Positions 1-8,599 of a stretch of DNA of 64,000 nucleotides are shown here, one piece after another (position 1 is the stretch's first letter; every line of letters begins with the position of its first letter). The stretch is from UBA2387 sp019454665. GTDB taxonomy: Bacteria > Armatimonadota > Fimbriimonadia > Fimbriimonadales > Fimbriimonadaceae. The notes under the pieces were generated by a model. The model was not told the DNA's origin and did not search any database. It saw only the letters and a list, made by a program, of their open reading frames with translations. The translations under genes and the position numbers were made by a program. The stretch covers positions 186,001 to 250,000 of the forward strand of contig BTVX01000002.1 of NCBI GenBank assembly GCA_045862995.1, read 5' to 3'.

Positions 1-215
1 GCCCAGCGGGTCGCTCGACGATAGCCCGGTGTCGGCTTCTTCGAACGAACCCGGGTCGAACGTGAGCTCGATGCGCTTGGCCGCACCCAACCGGTGGTGG
101 TGGCTGCAATTCGGGCACACGCCGAGCGCCTCGTCGAGTTCGCTCTTCAGCAGAATTTTTTGCACCCGAGGCACTGGCAAAACGCCCCGTCGGCGCCCCG
201 TCCTTCCGTCCGCAT
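1..215 (-). CDS. accD: Acetyl-CoA carboxylase carboxyltransferase beta subunit, 5' end, apparent frameshift
   Basis: This is the first part of the carboxyltransferase beta subunit, which acts in the committed step of fatty acid synthesis; the gene runs off the left edge. Reading leftward from an ATG at 215, the protein begins MRTEGRGADGAFCQCLGCKK, and after a frame change continues ILLKSELDEALGVCPNCSHH. The combined reading gives the AccD zinc ribbon exactly: C-x2-C, 15 residues, C-x2-C, followed by the conserved HHHRLGAAKRIEL. The two halves lie in different frames, joined at a run of six A's on the coding strand (156-161). Seven A's would restore one frame. The change may be a sequencing error, a true mutation or programmed slippage. 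A TATGCT box at 224-229 lies 8 nt before the ATG and supports this start. Confidence 0.8.
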
Positions 216-223
216 ACGCTGGG

Positions 224-229
224 AGCATA
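224..229 (-). promoter_or_regulatory. -10 box of accD (leaderless type)
   Basis: TATGCT on the minus strand lies 8 nt upstream of the accD ATG. No Shine-Dalgarno sequence lies between them, so a transcript starting 6-7 nt after the box would have almost no leader. Confidence 0.4.
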
Positions 230-333
230 CCTTGCGCCTCCCCGTGGGTCCGTGCCCGCATGGCGGTCGGGCGGCGCTTCGCCGTTTTCTGTGGTCGGGC
301 GAGCCAGCGGTTCGTTCGGGCCCCAGGGACGCC

Positions 334-1335
334 TTACCGGCGCATCAGGTGCCAGAGGTCCGCATCTACTTCGTAGCCGTCCATCGTCTCGAACCGCGCC
401 CCTTCGCGTCCATGGCCGATGATTCCGAACGCGCCTTCGAAGTTCCACATCGCCCAGCCCCAGCCGAACTCGCGCCAGAGAAAGAACAGGTCGGAGAGCC
501 AGCGGAGGGCATCGGCGTTGGGCGTCTGGTTGAAGCATCCGAACTCGCCCACGTGGACCTCCACGCCTTGCGCCTCGACCTCGCGCCAGGGGCGATAGAA
601 CTCTCGGAGCGTGTCGGCATCCCAAACTTCGCCCTCCCAGATCACGCCGGGGTAGGCGGGGTAGGGCGCGTTGGCGTGCCCATCCCACCACGTGGCGCGG
701 TGATGGCTGACGGGCATGGGCTGATATCCGCGGCAGCTGTGCGTCACGCCCAGGTCGGCGAGTTCGGGCATGGCGTAGTGGCCTCCGCCGAGTCCGTCAA
801 TCACGATGGGCCGCTCGGGGTCCACGGACCGGATCGCCGCCACGGTTCGTCGGATCACGGCGGCGTGATTCTCGCGAGTCATGCCGTACTGGCCCACATT
901 GGGCGGCTCGTTGACCAAGTCGAAACTGAGGTCGCCGGCGGGGATTCCCCGATAGCGCTTGGCGAAGCCCTCCCAGAGGAAGGCGAACGCGTCCTGGGCT
1001 TCGATGTCCAGCCAGAGGTTGTGCCGCTCCAGATCGTTGCGGTTGATGCAGTAGCCTGGCGCACGATGGAGGTTCAGGCTCATGTGCAGCCCCCGCTCGC
1101 GGCAAGCGGCAAGGTGCCGGTCGAGCACTTCGAATACTGCTTCGTCGGGGTGAAAGTAGTCGAAGTCCTTGGTCCAGAACCGGTAGTCGGTCGGGATGCG
1201 CACGAAGCGAAGGTCGTGCTTGGCCATGAAGTCGAGCGCGCGCAGGTCGGCTTCGATGGGCTTTCCGTCGTCGCCCTTGATGAACATCCACTGGAAGTTG
1301 AAGCCGCAGAGGGGGCCGATTCGGGGTTGGGCCAT
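334..1335 (-). CDS. Glycoside hydrolase family 5 (cellulase-like)
   Basis: A 333-residue TIM-barrel glycosidase of the GH5 type, expected to cleave beta-linked glycans with retention. The family's general acid is E143 in VNEPP and the nucleophile is E264 in VGEFG. The HRAPGYC segment (residues 90-96) matches the conserved substrate-binding His of GH5 enzymes. There is no signal peptide, so it probably acts in the cytoplasm on imported oligosaccharides. It is transcribed alone, divergently from the DsbD gene. A TATCGT box 6 nt before the ATG suggests a leaderless mRNA. The family assignment is firm; the glycan is not predictable from the sequence. Confidence 0.88.
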   Translation of the reverse strand: MAQPRIGPLCGFNFQWMFIKGDDGKPIEADLRALDFMAKHDLRFVRIPTDYRFWTKDFDYFHPDEAVFEVLDRHLAACRERGLHMSLNLHRAPGYCINRNDLERHNLWLDIEAQDAFAFLWEGFAKRYRGIPAGDLSFDLVNEPPNVGQYGMTRENHAAVIRRTVAAIRSVDPERPIVIDGLGGGHYAMPELADLGVTHSCRGYQPMPVSHHRATWWDGHANAPYPAYPGVIWEGEVWDADTLREFYRPWREVEAQGVEVHVGEFGCFNQTPNADALRWLSDLFFLWREFGWGWAMWNFEGAFGIIGHGREGARFETMDGYEVDADLWHLMRR

Positions 1336-1341
1336 GAAGCC

Positions 1342-1347
1342 ACGATA
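1342..1347 (-). promoter_or_regulatory. -10 box of the GH5 gene (leaderless type)
   Basis: TATCGT on the minus strand ends 6 nt before the GH5 start codon, and no ribosome-binding site fits in between. Confidence 0.4.
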
Positions 1348-1420
1348 CCCACCCGCGGAACAACGATCAGGTACCGTGACGTTCTATAGGGTGCGTCTCC
1401 GCGAGACGCCAATCCTCCCC

Positions 1421-3382
1421 ATGATGCGCTTCCTCAAGTTTGTGTTGGCTGCCGTTGCGTTGACAGCGGCGACGTTGGGCCTGGCGCAGGACCCGCCCAC
1501 GGTGTCAGTGTCTTTGGACAACCCCAAGCCCGCGCCGGGCGCGGTGGTCAAGGGCAAAGTGCTGGTCACGTTCGCGCCTGGGCTTCACGCCTACCAGAAC
1601 CCGCCGACGATGGACTACATGATCCCGTTGACCGTCGCCAGCGCGACCACGGGCGTCAAGCTCACGAAGGTCTCTTATCCCAAGGGCGAGGTCAAGATGG
1701 TCGCGGGCGAGGACTCGGCGGTCTACGACGGCTCGGTCTCGATCCCCTTCGAGTTCGTCGCTGGTACGGCACCGGGCAAAGCGGCGATCAAGCTCAAAGT
1801 CGGCTACCAACAGTGCACCGATTCCAACTGCTTCGCCCCCGACGAGGTGATGGCCGAGGTGCCGTTCGAGGTGGTGGGCACGGCTGCGCCGACCCCCGAC
1901 AAGACCGACCCGGCCAAGCCACCGACCGGCGAAGTCGAACCTCCCAAGGACCCGCAGGAGCAGACAGACCAGACGGGCACCACCGAGCCGCCCGCCACCC
2001 AAGACGAGGGCGAGCCCAAAGCCGAACCCGCCAAGGATTCCGGCGACACGTCGGCGATCGGCTCTTCGAGCGACTCGTCCAGCAGCACACCAACCAGCAC
2101 TGAAGAGGGGTTGGCGGGCAGCTTCACGCAGAACATCCGCTCGGGCAACTACATCCCCGCGTTCGGATTGTTGTTCCTGATCGGCCTGCTGCTCAACCTG
2201 ACGCCGTGCGTCTACCCGCTCATCCCCATCACGCTCGGCTTTTTCTCGAGCCAAGCGGCGGGCAGCCGAGCGGTGCGGTTGCAGTTGGGCGGCATGTACA
2301 TGGTGGGCATCGCCCTGATGTACGGCGCGGTCGGCGGGATTTCCAGTGCGATCGGGGCGGGTTTCGGGGCCCTGTTCACCCAGTCGTGGTTCAACATCGC
2401 GCTCGGCGTGTTCATGGTGGTGCTGGCGCTTTCCATGTTCGGCCTCTATGAGATCGGCATCCCCGCCCCGCTCCAAAAGCAGCTTCGCGGGCGGAGCGGC
2501 TCGGTGGGTGCGCTCATCATGGGCTTGCTGGTCGGCATCGGCGCGGCGCCCTGCGCAGGGCCGTTGGTCGTCCCGGTCGCGGTCGAGGCCGCGAACGCCC
2601 AGAGCATTCCGCTCGGGGTGGCGATGTTCTCGACGGTCGGTCTGGGACTCGGCTTGCCTTACTTGGCCCTTGCGGCGACGACAGCCGGGGCGAAGTCCCT
2701 ACCCCGCGCGGGCGGCTGGATGACCCTGGTCAAAGCGATTCTCGGGTTGGCCGTCATCGGGTTCGGCTTGATGTACGTGTTGCAAGGCGTTCAGCTCGAC
2801 GAAGCCATCAAGAAGCTCGTCTGGGTCGCCTACTTCGTCGCTTCGGCGGGCTATCTGTTCCTGTTCGATAAGAGCGACGCCACGGTCTTCAGCGTGCGCT
2901 TGAAGGGCGCGACGATTCTGGCGTTCGGCGTGTTGGCGGGCATCACCTACACCGAGCGGGGCCAACTGTTGCGCGAACGCGAGTTCGCCGCGTTGGCCGC
3001 CAAGACGGGAGGCAGGGTCTCGAACCAGATCGCGTGGATCAAGTTCGACGACGAGACGTTCGAGCAGGCCAAGGCCTCAGGCAAGCCCATCTTCATTGAT
3101 GCGACGGCCGACTGGTGCGCGAAGTGCCACGAGATCGAAAGGGAGGTGTTCAACACGCCGCGCGGCATCGTGGCCCTGAACCAGGTGGTCGCCATGAAGA
3201 TTGATTGGAGCACCGGCGTGGACCAAGCGTACAAGGACAAGACGGCGAAGATGTTCGACATCGTCGGCCTGCCGCATCTCGTGATCCTGAAACCCGGCGG
3301 CGAGCGATCGGAGGTCAAGAACGGGATGCACTCGGTGGACGAACTCGAAGCCGTGTTGCGGAAGGCTGGCGCGAACCTATGA
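1421..3382 (+). CDS. dsbD: DsbD-type thiol:disulfide interchange protein
   Basis: A 653-residue protein with DsbD's three-part design, which carries electrons from cytoplasmic thioredoxin across the inner membrane to periplasmic thiol proteins. Residues 1-22 are a signal peptide. The N-terminal domain (about 25-150) has the cysteine pair C132/C137. A Pro/Glu/Thr/Ser-rich linker (about 155-230) follows. The polytopic core contains TPCVYPL (C263) and a second cysteine in GAAPCAGPL, the expected membrane redox pair. The C-terminal thioredoxin domain has DWCAKC (C566, C569) and a cis-proline loop GLPHLV. The start at 1421 was chosen because upstream in-frame codons overlap the divergent GH5 gene and lack a signal peptide; 1424 is an equivalent start. 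The stop overlaps the kdsA start (ATGA). Confidence 0.92.
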   Translation: MMRFLKFVLAAVALTAATLGLAQDPPTVSVSLDNPKPAPGAVVKGKVLVTFAPGLHAYQNPPTMDYMIPLTVASATTGVKLTKVSYPKGEVKMVAGEDSAVYDGSVSIPFEFVAGTAPGKAAIKLKVGYQQCTDSNCFAPDEVMAEVPFEVVGTAAPTPDKTDPAKPPTGEVEPPKDPQEQTDQTGTTEPPATQDEGEPKAEPAKDSGDTSAIGSSSDSSSSTPTSTEEGLAGSFTQNIRSGNYIPAFGLLFLIGLLLNLTPCVYPLIPITLGFFSSQAAGSRAVRLQLGGMYMVGIALMYGAVGGISSAIGAGFGALFTQSWFNIALGVFMVVLALSMFGLYEIGIPAPLQKQLRGRSGSVGALIMGLLVGIGAAPCAGPLVVPVAVEAANAQSIPLGVAMFSTVGLGLGLPYLALAATTAGAKSLPRAGGWMTLVKAILGLAVIGFGLMYVLQGVQLDEAIKKLVWVAYFVASAGYLFLFDKSDATVFSVRLKGATILAFGVLAGITYTERGQLLREREFAALAAKTGGRVSNQIAWIKFDDETFEQAKASGKPIFIDATADWCAKCHEIEREVFNTPRGIVALNQVVAMKIDWSTGVDQAYKDKTAKMFDIVGLPHLVILKPGGERSEVKNGMHSVDELEAVLRKAGANL

Positions 3383-4212
3383 CGGTCCGCCCCGTGAAGG
3401 TCGGCGCGTCGGTGACCCTGGGCAACGGGCCGCTGACGATCATCGCGGGGCCTTGCCTTGCCGAATCGCACGGCCTTTGCCAAGAGGTCGCGGCGACGAT
3501 GGCGGCGATCTGCGGACGCCACGGGTTGCCGTTCATCTTCAAGGCCTCGTTCGACAAGGCGAACCGGACCTCGGTCAACTCGGTTCGGGGCGGGGGCATG
3601 GAGGAGGGCCTGGCGATTCTGGACCGCATCAAGGCGGAGTTCGGGGTGCCTGTCACGACCGACGTGCATCTGCCCGACCAGTGCGCTCCGGTGGCCGAAG
3701 TCGTGGACCTGCTGCAGATTCCGGCGTTCCTCTGCCGCCAATCCGACCTTTTGCAGGCTGCGGCGGCGACGGGCAAGCCGGTGAACGTGAAGAAGGGCCA
3801 GTTCCTCGCGCCCTGGGATGCGCGCAACATTGTGGCGAAGCTCGAAGCGTTCGGCGCGGCCGGCATCGTCCTGACCGAGCGGGGCACCACGTTCGGCTAC
3901 AACGCCCTGATCGTGGACATGGCGGGCCTGGAGGCCATGCGAGGCTTTGGGCACCCCGTGTGCTTCGATGCGACCCACTCGGCGCAACGTCCCGGTGCGG
4001 CGGGCGAATCCACGGGCGGCGCGCGCGAGACCATTCCCGCGATGGCTCGGGCAGCGGTCGCCGTCGGTGTGGACGCTGTCTTCTTGGAGGTCCACCCCGA
4101 TCCGGCGAAGGCCCTTTCGGATGCCGCGACCCAATGGCCGCTGGCGGAGGCCGAGGGCCTGATCGCGCAACTCGCCGCGATCCACGAGCTTCGCCGAAGC
4201 ATCGTCCCTTAG
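3379..4212 (+). CDS. kdsA: 3-deoxy-8-phosphooctulonate (KDO-8-P) synthase
   Basis: A 277-residue enzyme that condenses arabinose-5-phosphate with phosphoenolpyruvate to give KDO-8-phosphate, a precursor of the lipopolysaccharide inner core. Diagnostic stretches are KASFDKANRTS, TTDVHLPDQ, IPAFLCRQSDLL, NVKKGQFLAPW, LTERGTTFGYN and FDATHSAQRPG. The N-terminal IAGPC has a cysteine (C26) at the position used to separate the metal-dependent class (Aquifex type, Cys) from the metal-independent class (E. coli type, Asn), so this enzyme probably needs a divalent metal. It overlaps dsbD by 4 nt (ATGA) and is likely translated with it. Its presence implies an LPS-type outer membrane. Confidence 0.95.
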   Translation: MTVRPVKVGASVTLGNGPLTIIAGPCLAESHGLCQEVAATMAAICGRHGLPFIFKASFDKANRTSVNSVRGGGMEEGLAILDRIKAEFGVPVTTDVHLPDQCAPVAEVVDLLQIPAFLCRQSDLLQAAAATGKPVNVKKGQFLAPWDARNIVAKLEAFGAAGIVLTERGTTFGYNALIVDMAGLEAMRGFGHPVCFDATHSAQRPGAAGESTGGARETIPAMARAAVAVGVDAVFLEVHPDPAKALSDAATQWPLAEAEGLIAQLAAIHELRRSIVP

Positions 4213-4218
4213 ACGTGC

Positions 4219-4224
4219 TACTCT
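4219..4224 (+). promoter_or_regulatory. Possible -10 box before the 4236 gene
   Basis: TACTCT fits TANNNT and lies 11 nt before the ATG at 4236, a little farther than in the other leaderless-type starts here. The evidence is weak. Confidence 0.25.
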
Positions 4225-4235
4225 AGTGCACCGAC

Positions 4236-4754
4236 ATGGTGTTGCATGTGCCCTTTCCCGAGTTCCGGCGCGCGGTCGACCGATGGGTCGGCGCGCCCGT
4301 CGCCTATCTGGAACAGGTGGGTCCTGTCGTGCGTGCGACGGCGGCGAACCCGTTGCATCGAGTGCTCGTTTGCACGGACCTGAGCGGCGGCACCGAACAA
4401 GCCGAGGCGCGTCTGCGCGAAGAGGGCTTTGAAGTTCATCTCGGAAGTTGGACCGAAGAGGGCATGGGCCGACTCGAATCCACCGATGATGGAACGGTGC
4501 CACGACCGTTCATCGCCGCCGTCGCGTTCCAGAGCGACGAGGACCGCCCCGGAGTGTGGGTGGACGCCTATCCCTATCCGCCGACAGAAGCCCAGGTGCT
4601 GAACGCCATGCACGACGAGATGACCACCAACGGGGAAATCTCCGAGGTCGCCTTCGAGACGTTCGTTCGCTTGTCGAAGCCGACGGTGGCCGTTCTTTCA
4701 CCCGAGGAGATCGCCAACTACGCCCGGCGGCGACAGCCCGAGGGGCAGGACTGA
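4236..4754 (+). CDS. Hypothetical protein, 172 aa
   Basis: I do not recognise this protein. It is soluble, acidic and lacks a signal peptide or membrane segment. The middle (about 41-110) alternates short hydrophobic strands with charged turns, for example HRVLVCTDLSGG and PFIAAVAFQSDE, which suggests a small alpha/beta domain. A helical C-terminal part follows (EEIANYARRR). It starts 23 nt after kdsA and ends 2 nt before a rhomboid-like membrane protein gene, so the three may be co-transcribed. Coding status is supported by the clean frame filling the space between two real genes. Confidence 0.7.
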   Translation: MVLHVPFPEFRRAVDRWVGAPVAYLEQVGPVVRATAANPLHRVLVCTDLSGGTEQAEARLREEGFEVHLGSWTEEGMGRLESTDDGTVPRPFIAAVAFQSDEDRPGVWVDAYPYPPTEAQVLNAMHDEMTTNGEISEVAFETFVRLSKPTVAVLSPEEIANYARRRQPEGQD

Positions 4755-4756
4755 CG

Positions 4757-5518
4757 ATGCGCGGCGGATTCGCGTCCCACACCTCTTCCGTCAAGAAGTT
4801 GCCGAATCCAGTCTGCCCGGGGATTATCGCGCTCTCGGTGGTGTGCTTTGTGGGTGCCTGGGCAGGGAACGCGGATCTGTTCTTTGAGCCGCTGGCTTTG
4901 GGGTTCGGCAAACCGACCGAGGTGTGGCGATGGCTCACGTGGCCGATTGCGACCGGCGCGATGGGACCGCTCGGCATCTTGTTCGGGTGCTTGTGGCTTT
5001 GGTCCATGGGCGGCGTGGTCGAGCGTGAACTCGGGTCCCTGAAGTTCGCGCTGTTCCTTCTCTCGGTCACGCTTCTTTCGGCGGCTGTGGTCGTTTTGGG
5101 CGGCGCGATCGTGGGCATCGCGCCCCTGTTGGCCGGCCTATGGGTGTTGCTTGTGGCCGTCACCATCGCGTGGGGCACTCGCTACCCGACGATGCCTGTG
5201 ACGTTCATGTTCGTCCTGCCCTTGCAGGGCAAGTGGCTGGCCTGGATCAGCGTGGCTCTCTTGGTCTTCGCGATGGACTACCGGCTCGCGCCTTTCTTGG
5301 CCGTGCCGCTGGCCCTGGCGTACCTTTTCGCCGCCGACAAACTGCCGATTCGCTATTCGGCTCGCCCCGTGGCAACGGGGCCGACCAAGCGACAAATCGA
5401 ACGCGAAGGGCGGTACTTCGACGACGTCAAGCGGCGCGAGACCGAGCGTGAAGAGAAGGAGCGCTTGCGCCGCTTGTTCGAGCGCAGCCTGATCGAAGAC
5501 CCCGACGACCGAAAGTAA
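4757..5518 (+). CDS. Rhomboid-like multipass membrane protein, probably inactive
   Basis: A 253-residue protein with about six membrane segments and a charged C-terminal tail (about 205-253, rich in Arg and Glu, probably a cytoplasmic coiled helix). The stretch VWRWLTW, then LWLWSMGGVVERELGS, resembles the first loop and second helix of rhomboid proteases (WR motif; small-residue helix ending in ExxxGS). The rhomboid serine motif GxSG is not seen, so this looks like a rhomboid-fold pseudoprotease. The ATG at 4757 lies 2 nt after the stop of the preceding unknown gene. The fold assignment is inference; the membrane topology is directly visible. Confidence 0.6.
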   Translation: MRGGFASHTSSVKKLPNPVCPGIIALSVVCFVGAWAGNADLFFEPLALGFGKPTEVWRWLTWPIATGAMGPLGILFGCLWLWSMGGVVERELGSLKFALFLLSVTLLSAAVVVLGGAIVGIAPLLAGLWVLLVAVTIAWGTRYPTMPVTFMFVLPLQGKWLAWISVALLVFAMDYRLAPFLAVPLALAYLFAADKLPIRYSARPVATGPTKRQIEREGRYFDDVKRRETEREEKERLRRLFERSLIEDPDDRK

Positions 5519-5557
5519 CCCGCCTTTACCCCACCTCGGCGCACCAAGAAACGGCGT

Positions 5558-6349
5558 TCAGAATCGCAAGTCCACGGGCGGCTCGGGGCGGGAAGGGCCC
5601 GAACGCCGACTTCCGCCACCCCCGCCCAACCCCACGAACGAGGCCAAATACACGACCAAAGCCAGTGCGAGGGGCACATACCCCACTGGCTGAGCCGTCG
5701 CGTCGCGGTCGAGGCCGACCGCGCCCAGCAGGCTCGACACGCCCCCGAGGGCGAAACTCAGCACGACCATCAAGACCCAGAGCCCGATGATGATCGCGCC
5801 GCGTGTGGTTTCGCCAAGCAGCACGTGCCCGAAGCCCGGGAGGATCGCGTTGAACACCTTGGCCTTGGTGGGCGAGGTCATCGCCTCCGACTGGTTGGCG
5901 AAGTAGCCCGAGGCCATCAGACCCGCCTGGGTCTCGCGAAACACCAGTTCGGCCAACTTCTTCTCGGCGCTTGCGTTCTTGGGGTTGGCCTTTACGGCGC
6001 GCTGGTAGCTCTCTTTGGCGGAGATCATGCGTCGGGCGTCGGCATGGGCGTCGCCCATGGCCTCGTGCACGCCCGAGTCGTCGGGGGCGATCGCGGACGC
6101 TTCGGCCAGTTTGGCTTCGAAGGCGTCGCGTTGGCCCCGAATCTTGGCCAGTTGGGCTTCGCGGAGCAGGGCATCCACCTTGGCGAGTTCTTCGGGCGTC
6201 GGTTCGCGCCGCTCGGGTTCGGGTTCTGGCGCGGCGACCAGGCCCTGGGGCGGGTCCTCGGGCGGCTCTTTCGAGCCGCTCGCCCGCACCGACTCCAACT
6301 CCCGTTGGAGCCGCGCGATCTCCTGCGCTAACCGTTCTTCTTCGTTCAC
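5558..6349 (-). CDS. TPR-like protein with C-terminal membrane segments
   Basis: A 263-residue protein. An N-terminal helix (EEERLAQEIARLQREL) is followed by a Pro/Glu-rich linker, then a helical region (about 58-150) with TPR-like spacing, including AKESYQRAVKANPKNASAEK. The C-terminal third has three or four hydrophobic segments, the first in ILPGFGHVLLGETTRGAIII, similar to the PGxGxxxxGxxxxG entry of TM2/DUF5683-type proteins. The tail is Gly/Arg/Pro-rich. GTG at 6349 was chosen because it overlaps the rsfS stop (GTGA), which is typical of this cluster. Function is unknown; a scaffold at the inner membrane is a guess. Confidence 0.7.
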   Translation of the reverse strand: MNEEERLAQEIARLQRELESVRASGSKEPPEDPPQGLVAAPEPEPERREPTPEELAKVDALLREAQLAKIRGQRDAFEAKLAEASAIAPDDSGVHEAMGDAHADARRMISAKESYQRAVKANPKNASAEKKLAELVFRETQAGLMASGYFANQSEAMTSPTKAKVFNAILPGFGHVLLGETTRGAIIIGLWVLMVVLSFALGGVSSLLGAVGLDRDATAQPVGYVPLALALVVYLASFVGLGGGGGSRRSGPSRPEPPVDLRF

Positions 6350-6699
6350 ACGGGTGCCTCGGTGGCGGTCCCTTCGGGGCGCATGTTGCGCCAAAGGGTC
6401 TCCAAATCGTAGAACTGGCGTTGCTCTTCCAGCATGACGTGCAGCACCACGTCGCCGTAATCGTGGAGAATCCAGCCGCTGCCCGCGCCTTCGCGGCGCA
6501 GGGGTTTGCTCTTGAGCGTGGCCATGTGTTCCAGCACCTTGTCGGCGATAGCGTCCACATGCCGGTCGCTGTTGCCCGAGCACACGATGAAGAAGTCGGC
6601 GAGGGAAGTTTTGGCGCGCACGTCGAGCGTCTCGATGGATTCGCTCTTCATGTCGTCCAGCACGGCGATGATCTTTTCGACCTTTTCTTGACTAGTCAT
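6346..6699 (-). CDS. rsfS: Ribosome silencing factor
   Basis: A 117-residue RsfS/YbeB/Iojap protein. It binds ribosomal protein uL14 and blocks subunit joining, which lowers translation in starvation. The full family pattern is visible: an N-terminal helix, DVRAKTSLADFFIVCSGNSD, HVDAIADKV, then GSGWILHDYGDVVLHVM and the C-terminal YDLETLW. The length is typical. It overlaps nadD upstream (ATGA) and the TPR-like gene downstream (GTGA). The nadD-rsfS order is conserved in many bacteria. Confidence 0.95.
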   Translation of the reverse strand: MTSQEKVEKIIAVLDDMKSESIETLDVRAKTSLADFFIVCSGNSDRHVDAIADKVLEHMATLKSKPLRREGAGSGWILHDYGDVVLHVMLEEQRQFYDLETLWRNMRPEGTATEAPV

Positions 6700-7289
6700 T
6701 CAGCTTGATAGAGTCCATGGGACTGGATATAGGATAACACCGAGTCGGGGATCATGCCCACCAGAGACCTTCGCAGGGCCAGCCGATCGCGGATGTCGGT
6801 GGACGAGATGTCGCTCGGCGGCATCTCGACGAAGTCCACGCGCGCGGCGATGTCGGGCGAGAGGCGGATGAGGAGGTCCTCTTTGTGGTACGGCGGGCGG
6901 AGCGCCACGCCAAGGCGGCACAGGCGCACCAGTTTGTCGGGGCGCTTCCACTCCTGGAACGTGCGCAACGCATCGCCCCCCATCAGGAACCAATACTCGG
7001 CGGGCCGCGCTTCCACCAGGTCGCTCATCGTGTCGTAGGCGTAGCTCTTGCCACGGCGTTCGATCTCGATGTCGCTGACGCTGAACTTGGGTTGCCCTTC
7101 GGTCAGCAGCTTGACCATCGCCAGCCGGTGCGCGGCCGATGCGGGACGCCCGCGCGTCTTGAGCGGATTGCGGAACGCCGGCAGGAACATGACTTCGTCG
7201 AGCTCCAGTTGTTCGAGCGCGGCCTCGGCCAGCGCAAGATGCGCCGCATGAGGAGGGTCGAACGTTCCGCCGAACACGCCGATCTTCAT
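6696..7289 (-). CDS. nadD: Nicotinate-nucleotide adenylyltransferase
   Basis: A 197-residue enzyme that adenylates nicotinate mononucleotide in NAD synthesis. It starts with GVFGGTFDPPHAAHL, the nucleotidyltransferase signature; HAAH replaces the usual HxGH third position (Ala for Gly). The C-terminal SSTDIRDRL motif binds the adenylate. The ATG at 7289 was chosen because the protein then begins at MKIGVFGGTFD as in other NadD proteins. It overlaps obg by 4 nt and rsfS by 4 nt, giving a coupled obg-nadD-rsfS unit. Confidence 0.94.
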   Translation of the reverse strand: MKIGVFGGTFDPPHAAHLALAEAALEQLELDEVMFLPAFRNPLKTRGRPASAAHRLAMVKLLTEGQPKFSVSDIEIERRGKSYAYDTMSDLVEARPAEYWFLMGGDALRTFQEWKRPDKLVRLCRLGVALRPPYHKEDLLIRLSPDIAARVDFVEMPPSDISSTDIRDRLALRRSLVGMIPDSVLSYIQSHGLYQAE

Positions 7290-8548
7290 AGGTCGTCCAC
7301 GAAGGAAAAGACGTGTTGAAGGCAGTACACGTTGTCGCCTTCCTCCGCGCCAAGTTCTCTCAGCCGCTCGATGACGCCCATGCGGGTCAGGCGGCGGTGA
7401 AGGTACATCACGGCTTCTTCGCTCTCCATGTTGGTCATCGCGACCATGCGTTCGAGGCGCTTCCCGACCAACTCGAACCCATCGGGCACGACCAGCACGT
7501 TCCAAAGGTCGGCGGGCGTGGCTGGGGCGAGTTGGACCACGGGCACCGATTCGATGGGTTCGAGTTCGGCCAGCATCCCCGCCACGTGGTCGAGCAGCGG
7601 CGGGATGCCCTGGCCCGTGACGGCGGAAATGGGGAAGACCCTCATCCCGCTTTGGGCCAGCGCTTCGGCATAGAGTTGGGTCGTCTCCTCGTCCACGAGT
7701 TCGACCTTGGTCAGCGCGACGATTCTCGGCTTGGCGGCGACCTCGGGCGAGTAGCGCGTCAGTTCTTCCTCGACGATCCGGAAGTTCTCTTCGGGGTCCG
7801 ACTGGTCCATCGGCATGACTTCGACCAAATGGACCAGCACCCGCGTGCGCTCGATGTGCCGCAGGAACTGGTGCCCCAACCCGACGCCTTCGCTGGCCCC
7901 TTCGATGAGCCCCGGCATGTCGGCGACCACGAACGACGTGTCGCGAACCGAGACGACCCCCAGGTTGGGTTCGATCGTGGTGAACGGGTAGTTGCCGATC
8001 TTCGGCTTGGCTGCGCTGATCGCCGCGATGAGCGTGCTCTTGCCCGCATTCGGCAGGCCGACCAGCCCGACATCGGCCAGAAGTTTGAGTTCGAGTCGCA
8101 ACTTGAGGGCCTCGGAGGGCGCGCCAAGCTGGGCGAAGCGGGGCACCTGGCGCACGCTGCTGACGTAGTGCAGGTTGCCATAGCCCCCCTTGCCGCCGCG
8201 GCAGACCACGGCTCGCAACCCAGGCGCGCTCAGATCGGCCAGGAGGTCGCCGGTCTCGTCGTCGAACACCTGCGTGCCCACGGGCACCCTGAGTTCGAGG
8301 TCTTCGCCGTCGCGTCCGTTCTTGTTCGAAACCGCTTTCACCCCGTCCTCTGCTTTGAACACGCGGATGTAGTTGAAATCAATCAACGTGCGCTTGTGGG
8401 GGTCGGCGACCAAGATCACGTCGCCGCCGCGCCCGCCGTCGGCGCCGTTGGGGCCGCCTCGGGGAACGTGTTTTTCGCGATGGAAGCTTGCCGCGCCGTC
8501 GCCACCCTTACCGGATTCGACTTCGATCACGACTTCGTCGAGGAACAT
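7286..8548 (-). CDS. obg: Obg GTPase (intact copy)
   Basis: A 420-residue Obg/CgtA GTPase acting in 50S ribosome assembly and the stringent response. The glycine-rich Obg fold fills about 1-155 (GKGGDGAASFHREK, GPNGADGGRGGDV). The G domain has GLPNAGKST (G1), the switch region with YPFTTIEPNLG, DMPGL (G3) and ALTKVEL (G4). A C-terminal OCT domain ends in VFSFVDDL. The start at 8548 gives MFLDEVVIEV, matching the family N-terminus; 8575 is an alternative. Its first 118 or so codons lie inside the 1005-bp tandem duplication, and a truncated second copy lies at 9188-9553. This copy is complete. Confidence 0.95.
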   Translation of the reverse strand: MFLDEVVIEVESGKGGDGAASFHREKHVPRGGPNGADGGRGGDVILVADPHKRTLIDFNYIRVFKAEDGVKAVSNKNGRDGEDLELRVPVGTQVFDDETGDLLADLSAPGLRAVVCRGGKGGYGNLHYVSSVRQVPRFAQLGAPSEALKLRLELKLLADVGLVGLPNAGKSTLIAAISAAKPKIGNYPFTTIEPNLGVVSVRDTSFVVADMPGLIEGASEGVGLGHQFLRHIERTRVLVHLVEVMPMDQSDPEENFRIVEEELTRYSPEVAAKPRIVALTKVELVDEETTQLYAEALAQSGMRVFPISAVTGQGIPPLLDHVAGMLAELEPIESVPVVQLAPATPADLWNVLVVPDGFELVGKRLERMVAMTNMESEEAVMYLHRRLTRMGVIERLRELGAEEGDNVYCLQHVFSFVDDL

Positions 8549-8599
8549 GGGGTCGGCGGTAGGGTACCCGCCCAAGCCTGGCTGGACCCGGGCGCAGGT

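Noticed and set aside
94..1389. Long open frame on the plus strand opposite the GH5 gene
   Set aside because: The GH5 protein on the minus strand has clear catalytic motifs; the plus frame has no domain and is a by-product of high GC.
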